Numbered from the stretch's first letter, positions 1 through 5,814 are shown. The stretch is 11,625 nt of DNA from Acidimicrobiia bacterium (GCA_030618675.1 JAUXCV010000032.1:1-11625); one strand, 5' to 3'. A program made the numbers and translations. Notes: generated by a model not told the origin, from the letters alone.

Positions 1-168
1 GTTGCGAGCCTGCTCGGCCAAGGAAACGGCCAAGTCGAAGTGGTCAACCCCGAATTCGACCGGCACGATCGTTTTGGCCTGTCCTTGATCGGCCGAAATG
101 TGCATTGGAACGGCGAAAACGACCCCTACTTCACCGAGTTCGATGCCACATTCAGGATCAACAACTGA
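1..168 (+). CDS. 3' end of an unidentified protein (partial)
   Basis: Frame 1 is open from the left edge to a TGA at 166-168, giving the last 55 residues of a protein. The stretch is hydrophilic, with many Asn, Asp, Phe and Gly residues, and ends in FRINN. It has no membrane segment and no catalytic motif that I recognise; a beta-rich surface or secreted domain is only a guess. Two hairpins follow the stop codon. If the tRNA scar at 431-472 marks the end of an integrated element, this gene would lie inside that element. No other frame is open right through this stretch on the plus strand, and codon use is compatible with coding. Confidence 0.55.
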   Translation, partial: VASLLGQGNGQVEVVNPEFDRHDRFGLSLIGRNVHWNGENDPYFTEFDATFRINN

Positions 169-177
169 CGGGCTGCG

Positions 178-195
178 TACCCGCCTTCGGGGGTA
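178..195 (+). terminator. Small hairpin after the left-edge gene
   Basis: TACCC at 178-182 pairs with GGGTA at 191-195 around an 8-base loop that contains TTCG. It starts 10 bases after the stop codon of the left-edge gene. The stem is only 5 bp and no T-run follows, so it is a weak call. It may form a tandem pair with the stronger hairpin at 217-249. Confidence 0.25.
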
Positions 196-216
196 GTTCG
201 ACCCACTCTCACAGGA

Positions 217-249
217 GTCTGTACGCCCCACTCAGCGGGGCGTACAGAC
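217..249 (+). terminator. Perfect 13-bp hairpin, probable intrinsic-type terminator without a T-tract
   Basis: GTCTGTACGCCCC at 217-229 is the exact reverse complement of 237-249, with a 7-base loop (ACTCAGC). The GC-rich stem lies 48 bases downstream of the left-edge stop codon. There is no T-run on either side. Such U-less hairpins are common near gene ends in high-GC actinobacteria, so a terminator or RNA 3'-end stabiliser is the likeliest role. A protein-binding palindrome is the alternative. Confidence 0.5.
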
Positions 250-380
250 CCGCCCTCAGTCGCCCATAACCGGCTGGGTGAGCGGCTGAGACTCCCGGAT
301 CTGGTCTGCATTTGGTCCGCGAGACGACGCGAAGTGGTGCGATACTGAGCAAGGCAATGCGAGGTCAGAACCGTTGGCGT

Positions 381-408
381 GTCAGGCTTTCCAGATGGAA
401 AGGCTGAC
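381..408. repeat. Inverted repeat, 12-bp arms with one mismatch, 4-base loop
   Basis: GTCAGGCTTTCC at 381-392 pairs with GGAAAGGCTGAC at 397-408 except for one G-G mismatch, around the loop AGAT. It lies 22 bases left of the tRNA-Thr fragment, in a stretch with no gene. It could be a terminator or structured RNA, or part of an element end. Nothing decides among these. Confidence 0.4.
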
Positions 409-430
409 GCAGCCGGATCGTCGGAACGGG

Positions 431-472
431 CTTGTAAAGAGAAGGTCATCGGTTCGAATCCGATACCCGGCT
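431..472 (+). tRNA. 3' fragment of tRNA-Thr(UGU), probable attachment-site remnant
   Basis: From 431 on, the sequence reads as the 3' part of a tRNA. It has anticodon loop CTTGTAA (431-437, anticodon TGT), 3' anticodon-stem strand AGAGA, variable loop AGGTC, a perfect T-arm (ATCGG, TTCGAAT, CCGAT; 448-464), acceptor strand ACCCGGC (465-471) and discriminator T472. CCA is not encoded. The five bases before the loop (ACGGG) cannot pair with AGAGA, and no D-arm is present. GCCGGAT at 412-418 resembles the missing 5' acceptor strand but sits about 12 bases too close. A functional tRNA is therefore not encoded here. A break at the anticodon loop is typical of integration by a tyrosine recombinase, which leaves the host 3' half at one junction. 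A decayed tRNA is the alternative. Confidence 0.7.
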
Positions 473-483
473 CGTGATCTGAT

Positions 484-534
484 CATCGTTTGTGCTTACG
501 ACCAGACTATTTGTGGTTCTAGGCACAAACGATG
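484..534. repeat. Perfect 12-bp inverted repeat with nested 4-bp stem
   Basis: CATCGTTTGTGC (484-495) is the exact reverse complement of 523-534, separated by 27 bases. ACCA (501-504) and TGGT (514-517) can form an inner stem. It lies between the tRNA fragment and the 3' end of the minus-strand SGNH gene, 16 bases beyond that gene's stop codon. It could therefore terminate that gene, or it could be a remnant connected with the adjacent junction. No T-run is present. Confidence 0.45.
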
Positions 535-550
535 GGTTCGTGCTGGTAGA

Positions 551-1114
551 TCAGCTCTTGATCTCGACGACGATCAGGTTCGCCCAGAGCTCCGACCCCG
601 TTTCGTTGGGGTGATATCCGTCCGATCGGAACAGGTGATCGCCGCTGTCGCTCTCACCGTGCCAATCAACGATCCGGACGTTGTCGTGGCGCGCCGCAGC
701 ATCGCTCAGAGCGCCGTTGGTCGACGACTCCCAGCCTCTCGGCACGCGGACGTTGACGAAGATCACCTCATCGATACCGTCTGTGATCGCCATCAGTTCA
801 TCGATCTGGCCGGCGCTGGTCCCGGCGTTCGTTCCGAGAGCCACGACCAGGATGTCCGGCGGGCCGCTCTCGGCGAGTTGGCGTTCGAGAGCGTCGATTC
901 CGTCGCTGAAGGGTCTCCCAACCTCGGCGTCGATCACAATGTCGTCGACGAGATCGGTGAAGTGATCAGAGGCGCCCACCATGATCGAATCGCCGATGGC
1001 GACAACAGTTGCAGAATCGTCGTACGCGTTGGCCGTCCCCAGTTCGGTGCAACCGGAAACGAAGAGGATGGCGACGAGCGCGGCGATAGGCGTGAATCGT
1101 CGGAGCGTGAGCAT
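551..1114 (-). CDS. SGNH/GDSL-family hydrolase, predicted lipoprotein
   Basis: This is a predicted surface esterase or acyl hydrolase of 187 residues. The N-terminus has an Arg pair, a hydrophobic stretch and the lipobox FVSGC, which makes Cys22 the lipidated residue. The SGNH blocks follow in order: GDS with nucleophile Ser43, a block II Gly around VGRPF (residues 65-69), GTN with Asn96, and DGYHPN with Asp165 and His168. The spacing resembles the SGNH domain attached to some membrane acyltransferases, but here it stands alone and is short. Starts at 1141 and 1120 are also in frame. I chose 1114 because it gives the cleanest signal peptide; none has a good Shine-Dalgarno. The gene is divergent from the DUF1876 gene. 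The substrate is unknown, and acyl groups on cell-envelope sugars are an inference only. Confidence 0.8.
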   Translation of the reverse strand: MLTLRRFTPIAALVAILFVSGCTELGTANAYDDSATVVAIGDSIMVGASDHFTDLVDDIVIDAEVGRPFSDGIDALERQLAESGPPDILVVALGTNAGTSAGQIDELMAITDGIDEVIFVNVRVPRGWESSTNGALSDAAARHDNVRIVDWHGESDSGDHLFRSDGYHPNETGSELWANLIVVEIKS

Positions 1115-1218
1115 GACCATGATTGAACCATTCGCTAGCATCTACCGACCATGGGCCCTATCGCTGGACGTCGATTTGGTCGACCATTTGGTATGAACCG
1201 ATCACCCGAGGAGGATTA
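1115..1218. promoter_or_regulatory. Divergent intergenic region with a palindrome and a direct repeat
   Basis: Between the divergent SGNH and DUF1876 genes lies the perfect palindrome TGGTCGACCA (1177-1186). It overlaps a direct repeat of ATTTGGT at 1174-1180 and 1186-1192. TATGAA at 1192-1197 could be a -10 element for the plus-strand gene, although no good -35 is visible. The palindrome could be an operator. It is short, so chance is possible. Confidence 0.3.
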
Positions 1219-1455
1219 ATGGACTACGTCGTGAATCTGCATGTGGACGTCGAGGACGAGAGAGCGCTTGCCGTTGCCTTCATGGAGTGCCCATCCGGGT
1301 CGTTCAAGGGTGAGGGCAAAGCAAAGATCGGTAGGAACGACTCGAAGGGCCACGTCGCCGGTGACCTCGCCAGCGCCCGCGCTCTCCGTGCCGTCGAGGC
1401 CGCCTTGATGGAACACATCCACGAGCAGATCGACCGCTGCACCGACGTGGGGTAA
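1219..1455 (+). CDS. Small DUF1876-like protein
   Basis: This is a 78-residue soluble protein that I match to the actinobacterial DUF1876 family. An N-terminal strand region (VVNLHVDVEDERALAVAF) precedes FKGEGKAKIGR (residues 29-39). The family's most conserved stretch follows, here HVAGDLASARALRAVEAAL (45-63), corresponding to the usual pattern of a short loop and then an Ala-Arg-Ala-Leu helix. Length is close to the usual 80-90 residues. A strong AGGAGG at 1209-1214 places the start at 1219 rather than at the in-frame ATG further upstream. The family has small domains of unknown biochemical role; mycobacterial members are known, but I assign no function. It is preceded by the palindrome noted at 1177-1186. 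The match is from memory of the pattern. Confidence 0.7.
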   Translation: MDYVVNLHVDVEDERALAVAFMECPSGSFKGEGKAKIGRNDSKGHVAGDLASARALRAVEAALMEHIHEQIDRCTDVG

Positions 1456-1572
1456 TGGTCGTGTGATCGGACGTTTCGGAACACTGCTCCGCGGGCTTGC
1501 GTAGGAGGCGTGGGAGGCCGTGTTCGGCGCGAAATCCCCGGTTCTGTCACACCCCCTGGATACCCTTCGAGC
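1456..1572 (+). promoter_or_regulatory. Putative leaderless promoter, -10 TACCCT at 1561-1566
   Basis: The gap before the DUF3263 gene ends with TACCCT (1561-1566), which fits the actinobacterial -10 pattern TANNNT. Six bases (TCGAGC) separate it from ATG 1573, so transcription would begin on the start codon itself. No AGGAGG lies in position for this ATG. A -35 element is not obvious. The AGGAGG at 1503-1508 belongs to no gene that I accept. Confidence 0.4.
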
Positions 1573-1818
1573 ATGGTGTCCGAGCGGGACCGAAAGGTCC
1601 TTGACTTTGAGGGCTCGTGGTGGCTGTTCCCTGGACCGAAGGATCGGGACATTCGCGAGTATGTCGACATGAGCGCGACCCGCTACTACGAAGTGGTGCG
1701 CCGGCTCATCGACAACGATGACGCGCTCGCGTACGCCCCGATGACGGTCCGGCGGTTGCGTCATATGCGCAACAACCGCCTTGAGCAGATTGCCCGCAGT
1801 ATCGGAACGACACGTTGA
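1573..1818 (+). CDS. DUF3263-family protein
   Basis: This is an 81-residue actinobacterial protein of the DUF3263 type. Recognisable features are ERDRKVLDFEGSWW (residues 4-17), a Lys-Asp-Arg-Asp-Ile-Arg helix, the signature SATRYYEVVRRLID (34-47) and a C-terminal Arg-rich helix (RRLRHMRNNRL, 60-70). Together these suggest a compact helix-turn-helix-like fold that could bind nucleic acid; no function is established that I know of. The GTG at 1510 would add 21 non-conserved residues and has its Shine-Dalgarno only one base away, so I prefer ATG 1573. Its TGA overlaps the TTG start of the next gene by four bases, which implies translational coupling with the transporter. Confidence 0.8.
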   Translation: MVSERDRKVLDFEGSWWLFPGPKDRDIREYVDMSATRYYEVVRRLIDNDDALAYAPMTVRRLRHMRNNRLEQIARSIGTTR

Positions 1819-3032
1819 GCGAAGAACCTGCTTCCCCCCGATTCCGCGAGGAGTTCGATGAGCTAGCTCGTCGAATCGGGATCTACTCGTGGTCGACGAT
1901 CGGCGCCGTGATCCTCATCCTGTTCGGTGGATTCATCCTCATCCAGGGGCGGATCATCTTCGCACCGCTGTTCATCGCTCTGATCGTCGTGTTCGTGCTG
2001 AATCCGTTCGTCAGTGCTCTCCAACATCGCGGGATCCACCGGCTCATCGGGGCGGCGATCGCGTTCTTCGGACTTCTCGCGGCGCTCGTGGTGATCGGCC
2101 TCATCGTCATACCGAATGTTGCCGAGCAGGCTCGCGGGTTCGCTACCGAGTTTCCGCTCCTCTATGACCGGCTCATCGAACAGGTGGTCACGTTCGGCGA
2201 TCGATTCGGTCTCGACCCTTCTCTCTGGTCCTACGAACAGATTCTCGAGTACCTCAATGATCCCGAGAACCAGGACACGATCCTCTCGATCGTGTTCGAT
2301 CGTCTCGGGACACTGACGACCGGGGTATTCGAGTTCATTCTGGTCTTCCTCCTCGGTCCTGTGATCGCGTTCTACGTGCTGATCGACCTTCCGAACGTGC
2401 AGCAGCGGTTGCTCGAGATGGTCCCGGAACGCAACCGGCCAGAGGTGGCCTACGTCGGAAGGCGGCTCAACAACGCGGTGGGTGGGTTCCTCCGGGGGCA
2501 GCTGTTGGTGGCGATCATCGTGGGAGTGATGCTCAGCGTCGGATACTGGCTCATCGACTTGCCGTTCTGGATGCTGATCGGAATGGTCGGTGGTGTTCTC
2601 AATATCGTTCCGTTCCTGGGCCCGTGGGTCGGAGGCATCCTCGGGGTCGCCATCGCTTTGACCACGGCCGACTTCTCGACGGCCGTGTGGGCCGTCGTGG
2701 TCGCGGTTGTTGTCCAGCAGATCGACAACAACTTCGTTAGCCCGAGTGTCCTGCGTGCCACCGTGCGTCTCCACCCGGCCGTGACACTCTTGGTGCTGGT
2801 CCTGGCCGGAGCTGTTGCCGGATTCTGGGGGATCGTTATCGCCGTGCCCCTCACCGCAGCGCTCAAGATCATCTCCGGCTACTGGTGGAGAACGAGGATC
2901 CTCGCTCAGACGCCACACGATGCTGCCGAATCGATGCTCATTGAACCACCGCAACGCAAGTTCTGGACTCGTGAGATCGAGGCTGTGAAGATCCCAGCCG
3001 AGGATTCGGACGGCGACAGCGATGACTCGTAG
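1815..3032 (+). CDS. AI-2E family transporter (permease)
   Basis: This is a 405-residue polytopic membrane protein. Hydrophobic segments lie near residues 28-67, 76-100, 168-192, 230-248 and 252-300, with another near 322-350. The soluble helical part around 104-165 is typical of the family. Hallmarks are GFLRGQL (224-230), NIVPFLGPWVGG (263-274), QQIDNNFVSPSVL (301-313) and LHPAVTLLVLV (319-329). The family was named for TqsA, linked to autoinducer-2 export, but many members are ion antiporters or have no known substrate, so quorum sensing should not be assumed. The C-terminal tail is hydrophilic and ends in an acidic Asp/Ser run. The start is TTG inside the TTGA overlap with the DUF3263 gene; no later Met or Val start comes before the first membrane segment. 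Confidence 0.9.
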   Translation: MSEEPASPRFREEFDELARRIGIYSWSTIGAVILILFGGFILIQGRIIFAPLFIALIVVFVLNPFVSALQHRGIHRLIGAAIAFFGLLAALVVIGLIVIPNVAEQARGFATEFPLLYDRLIEQVVTFGDRFGLDPSLWSYEQILEYLNDPENQDTILSIVFDRLGTLTTGVFEFILVFLLGPVIAFYVLIDLPNVQQRLLEMVPERNRPEVAYVGRRLNNAVGGFLRGQLLVAIIVGVMLSVGYWLIDLPFWMLIGMVGGVLNIVPFLGPWVGGILGVAIALTTADFSTAVWAVVVAVVVQQIDNNFVSPSVLRATVRLHPAVTLLVLVLAGAVAGFWGIVIAVPLTAALKIISGYWWRTRILAQTPHDAAESMLIEPPQRKFWTREIEAVKIPAEDSDGDSDDS

Positions 3033-3064
3033 CACATACCTGACCGATCCCGGCTGACTGTCTC

Positions 3065-4000
3065 GTGATGATCGATATCGCCGTTCTCGTGTTGGTTGTA
3101 CTGCTGGTGATTCGCGGCTGGATGAGAGGGCTGGTTCGGGAGGCCATCGACGTCGGAACACTCGTGCTTGGTGCAGTTCTCGCTTTCCGACTCGCCCCGA
3201 CGGTCGGACGCTTGCTCTCCGATCTCACCGATCTCGCACCGGAACCGGCGCGTGTTGTCGGTGGCGCAGTTCTCTTCATCGCTATCTGGGTTGGGGCCGC
3301 CATCCTCGGCTCCGTGATCAATAGGTCGATCAAGCACCTGCCGGGTCTCTCCACACTCAACCGAATAGGTGGAGCGGCCCTCGGTGTCGCATACGCCGCT
3401 GTGCTCGTGGTCATCGCGGTGACCTTGTTGTCGGCTGCGCCGCTGCCGGCCACTGTGGCCGATGAGGTCGAGCGATCTGAGGTTGTTGCCTTCGTCGTGG
3501 AACCCGGCAGCGTCGCGCAGCAAGCCATGAGCCTGGTGTCGGGCGACCGGGCTCTCCAGTCGATGATATGGATTCGGGGCGCTGTGGACGACTGGGCGAT
3601 CGATCCCCGGTTCACCGATGTGACACTGCCGGGTATGGACACCGACCGCGGTGTTCACGCCTCGAGCGGTGCAGCGGTTGCGCTCTATGAGAAGATCAAT
3701 CGAGATCGGGCTGAAGCCGGCCTCGATCCTCTCGACTGGTCGGAACCGATGAGCCTCATGGCGGTGACGCGGGCACTGGGCGTCTACCGCTCCGGTTCGT
3801 TCACCGCGGCGTCACCGATCGCGGATCGGCTCTCCGAGGTCGGCATCGCGTCAAGCGTTGCGGACGAGTACCTGTTGTTGACCCCAACAGCCGACGGCCT
3901 TGCCGAGGCGGCGAATACCGGAGAGGGATTCGCCACCGTCGGTATCGGAGTCGTGGACGGCCCCCTCGGACTCATCGCCGTGGTCGTGCTGACCGGCTGA
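3065..4000 (+). CDS. CvpA-family membrane protein fused to a degenerate CAP domain
   Basis: This protein has 311 residues, or 310 if the second codon (ATG 3068) is the start. Residues 3-125 hold four hydrophobic segments with the CvpA pattern: a short first helix followed by RGWMRGLVREAID, then IGGAALGVAYAAVLV. After a linker of about 75 residues, 203-311 look like a CAP (SCP/PR-1) domain, with NRDRAEAGLDPLDW (212-225), ADRLSEVGI (253-261) and the closing VGIGVV strand. The His and Glu residues that normally line the CAP cleft are not apparent, so any activity is probably lost and a binding role is likelier. The CAP part would face outside the cell. Mycobacterial MarP combines CvpA-like helices with a protease, a similar plan with a different effector. 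The gene follows the transporter by 32 bases and is probably cotranscribed. Confidence 0.75.
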   Translation: MMIDIAVLVLVVLLVIRGWMRGLVREAIDVGTLVLGAVLAFRLAPTVGRLLSDLTDLAPEPARVVGGAVLFIAIWVGAAILGSVINRSIKHLPGLSTLNRIGGAALGVAYAAVLVVIAVTLLSAAPLPATVADEVERSEVVAFVVEPGSVAQQAMSLVSGDRALQSMIWIRGAVDDWAIDPRFTDVTLPGMDTDRGVHASSGAAVALYEKINRDRAEAGLDPLDWSEPMSLMAVTRALGVYRSGSFTAASPIADRLSEVGIASSVADEYLLLTPTADGLAEAANTGEGFATVGIGVVDGPLGLIAVVVLTG

Positions 4001-4014
4001 GAGCCCGGAGGCGA

Positions 4015-4911
4015 CTACTGCTCGGTGTCGTCCTCGTCATCGGACGGTTCGACGGTCTTGTCCTCATCTGACTCTTCGAGCGGAGCCTCATCGTCCGGTT
4101 CGTCCGACTCCTCCAAGTTCTCCTGGTCCTCCGTCTCCGTCTCCGGAGAGGCTTCAGGGTCATCGGCCGGCACGACGGCAGGCTGCGGATACTGCGCGGC
4201 TGCGTCAGACACGGCCTGCTTCGATTGCCGCTTCCCGAGGACGATCGCGGCGATGATCGCGATGACACCAACAACGAGCACGACGCCGAGAACGATCCAC
4301 AACCACAAGAGGCTGCTTCCTCCGAACTCGGACTTCGCGTAGATGTCCTTGTCACCGCCGAGGATCGGCAGATCCCACCTGAGGCGACCGTCGGCAAGCA
4401 CCTCATCGGCGTTGTGCTCGACGATCGTGCCCGGCATTCCGAGAATGAAGTTCGCAGAGAAGATATCGTCGGTCATGCCGGATGCATCGAGGCCGATGTC
4501 TCCGAAGTCCTCCTCAGAGGCGGAGATGCCTGCCGTCAGTTCAGCCGTCTTGTCATCCATCGTGAAGGAGAAGTCCTGGAAGAGGGGATCTTCGGAATCG
4601 GTCACTCCGGTTAGATCGTCCATTGCCGTATCGACGTCGGCGAACTCCTTCACGAAACCGGTGAAGGTCATGTCGCCTTCGGTTCGTGTTGTACCGACAC
4701 CGCCTTCGGCCCCGAAGTCGAACTCCTCGAAGAGATCGTCGACACTTCCGTCGTTCGACTCGATGAGCTCACGGAACTCCTCGTCGAGGCCGAACTCGAA
4801 GGCCGCGGTGGCGGAACGGTCCTCGTTGATGTCGACGATGACGTTCATCTCGGCGCGACAGGCGACGGTCAGCAGGGCGATGCCTGCGATGAGGAGAAGC
4901 AGTTTCTTCAT
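4015..4911 (-). CDS. LppM-like lipoprotein with C-terminal membrane anchor and acidic tail
   Basis: This is a 298-residue protein. MKKLLLLIAG and the lipobox LTVAC predict lipidation at Cys18. Residues 19-195 form the exported domain, starting with short strands rich in Asp and Glu and ending in a tryptophan-containing segment (RLRWDLPI, 176-183). I read this as the LppM domain known from the mycobacterial lipoprotein LppM. A single membrane helix spans about 200-226, followed by basic KRQSKQ. The last 70 or so residues are low-complexity and strongly acidic. The protein would be anchored at both ends, with the acidic tail in the cytoplasm. I start at 4911, not 4977, because of the signal peptide; a weak G-run lies just upstream. 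The gene converges on the CvpA-CAP gene, 14 bases away. Function is unknown. Confidence 0.75.
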   Translation of the reverse strand: MKKLLLLIAGIALLTVACRAEMNVIVDINEDRSATAAFEFGLDEEFRELIESNDGSVDDLFEEFDFGAEGGVGTTRTEGDMTFTGFVKEFADVDTAMDDLTGVTDSEDPLFQDFSFTMDDKTAELTAGISASEEDFGDIGLDASGMTDDIFSANFILGMPGTIVEHNADEVLADGRLRWDLPILGGDKDIYAKSEFGGSSLLWLWIVLGVVLVVGVIAIIAAIVLGKRQSKQAVSDAAAQYPQPAVVPADDPEASPETETEDQENLEESDEPDDEAPLEESDEDKTVEPSDDEDDTEQ

Positions 4912-4990
4912 GGGATACCCCCAAGGGATCGTGATTGACCGGGCCGATGGTAGACCGTCGCCGGTCCAGTGAGGCATATCCTGGTCCCCC
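4912..4990 (+). promoter_or_regulatory. Divergent promoter region, -10-like TATCCT at 4977-4982
   Basis: This 79-base gap separates the minus-strand LppM-like gene from the plus-strand gene at 4991. TATCCT at 4977-4982 fits the -10 pattern and lies 8 bases before GTG 4991. That gene would then have almost no leader. TTGACC at 4935-4940 is too far from this hexamer to be its -35. Confidence 0.3.
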
Positions 4991-5746
4991 GTGACTCCTG
5001 AAGCTCAACGACTCCACGCCACCCTCGTGGCAGCGTTCCCCGCCTACGTGACGGCCGCGTTCAGCGAGCGTGGGTATCCACTCGACCGGACGACGGCCGA
5101 GGCGATCGAGGAAGCGACCGCGGTTCTCGATGCCGAGCTCGGTCTCGAACTTGAACTGCCGTATCGCGAGCAACGCCGCAGCCCGCTCGAACTCTTCCGG
5201 GAGGCACTCGAGATCGTCGCCCTGTCGCTGCTCGACACCGGTGTGTTTCCGACGGTCGCGGAATCCACGATGGTGGAAGGCGATACGTATGGTCTTGCCC
5301 CCGGTTCGTCGAGCGCACTCGGGGCCGAGGCCCACGAAACGCATCTCGCGTGGGGCGCGGCGAAGGCATCCGCGTTCATGACGGGGCAAGCGGCGGTGTT
5401 GAAAGATCCTGTGATCCTGCTGGTGACGGCTGATCGGGGGGACCGTGATGCGATCTTGCCCGTGCTGAAGTCGCCCGGTGTGGATTGCCTCAGCGCACGG
5501 AATCCGGCCGCCGTGGCCGGTGCGATCGAGCAGCGAGCGGTTCTGATCGCTTTCGTCGACCTGGTGCATCGATCGGCCCGCGGCTCGGTGGCTCGCCTGG
5601 TCGATGCTGGTGTTCCCACCGTCGTGTACGGCGACGGCGTCGACGATCTCACCGAGACCGGCCTGCTCGCTCAGGGCGTCCGAGCGGTTGTTCGCCGGCG
5701 CGACTTCGTAGCGAACCCCGCACGCTTCCTTCCTCCACTCGCATAG
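4991..5746 (+). CDS. Protein of unknown function with a receiver-like C-terminal half
   Basis: This 251-residue soluble protein belongs to no family that I can name. The N-terminal half is helical (residues 1-130) and ends in a distinctive patch, YGLAPGSSSALGAEAHETHLAWGAAKA (100-126), which I recall loosely from uncharacterised actinobacterial proteins. Residues 138-240 alternate strands and helices like a response-regulator receiver: DPVILLVTADRG, then AVLIAFVDLVH with Asp190 near the phosphoacceptor position, PTVVYG and AVVRRRDF. The paired acidic residues and the conserved Lys are not clearly present, so at best it is a pseudo-receiver. There are no membrane or signal segments. The start is GTG; there is no Shine-Dalgarno. 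It lies upstream of the oxidase-like operon on the same strand with a 155-base gap, which probably makes it a separate unit. Confidence 0.6.
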   Translation: MTPEAQRLHATLVAAFPAYVTAAFSERGYPLDRTTAEAIEEATAVLDAELGLELELPYREQRRSPLELFREALEIVALSLLDTGVFPTVAESTMVEGDTYGLAPGSSSALGAEAHETHLAWGAAKASAFMTGQAAVLKDPVILLVTADRGDRDAILPVLKSPGVDCLSARNPAAVAGAIEQRAVLIAFVDLVHRSARGSVARLVDAGVPTVVYGDGVDDLTETGLLAQGVRAVVRRRDFVANPARFLPPLA

Positions 5747-5776
5747 TCCCCGTCTGCGTTTGAAGTCGGCAGGATT

Positions 5777-5794
5777 TAGGGCCTTTCGCCCCTA
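5777..5794. promoter_or_regulatory. DosR/DevR-box-like dyad upstream of the NOR-like operon
   Basis: TAGGGCCTTTCGCCCCTA (5777-5794) is an imperfect dyad centred at 5785.5. Compared with the mycobacterial DosR consensus TTSGGGACTWWAGTCCCSAA, it keeps GGG and CCC at the same spacing, C and G at the matching inner positions, and T next to the inner C. The flanking TT on the left also fits. DosR-type regulators respond to hypoxia, NO and CO, which suits the operon starting 107 bases downstream. The overlapping palindrome CCCCTAGGGG (5789-5798) is a possible alternative site. A terminator of the preceding gene, 30 bases upstream, is less likely because no T-run follows. Confidence 0.45.
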
Positions 5795-5814
5795 GGGGAA
5801 GCACTTGGGCCGGT

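Larger units (their letters stand above)
169..550. other. Gene-free interval with hairpins and a tRNA scar
   Basis: I see no convincing coding sequence here. The open frames that cross it lack ribosome-binding sites and recognisable protein motifs, and they run through the tRNA fragment. It holds hairpins at 178-195, 217-249 and 381-408, the tRNA-Thr 3' fragment at 431-472, and the inverted repeat at 484-534. The part between 250 and 380 shows nothing I can assign. Confidence 0.5.

Noticed and set aside
126..449. Minus-strand open frame of 107 codons covering most of the left gene-free interval
   Set aside because: It overlaps the left-edge gene and the tRNA fragment and spans the perfect hairpin. 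It is rich in Ser, Arg and Thr with no recognisable motif.
412..472. Intact tRNA-Thr beginning at GCCGGAT (412-418)
   Set aside because: Only about 12 bases separate this from the anticodon loop, leaving no room for a D-arm and a 5' anticodon-stem strand, and one acceptor pair is mismatched.
374..1126. Plus-strand open frame of 250 codons across the tRNA fragment and the SGNH gene
   Set aside because: It reads through a tRNA-like sequence and is antisense to a gene with complete SGNH motifs.
1503..1512. GTG start at 1510 for the DUF3263 gene, with AGGAGG just before it
   Set aside because: The Shine-Dalgarno is one base from the codon, too close to work, and the extra 21 residues are not part of the conserved family.
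1863..3161. Long minus-strand open frame of 432 codons opposite the AI-2E transporter
   Set aside because: Its product is a highly charged Glu/Asp/Arg/His mixture typical of the antisense frame of a GC-rich gene. The plus strand encodes a clear transporter.
5777..5798. Intrinsic terminator for the gene ending at 5746
   Set aside because: The dyad pairs only 5 bp at its outer edge and no T-run follows. Its match to a known operator spacing is the better explanation, although not proven.
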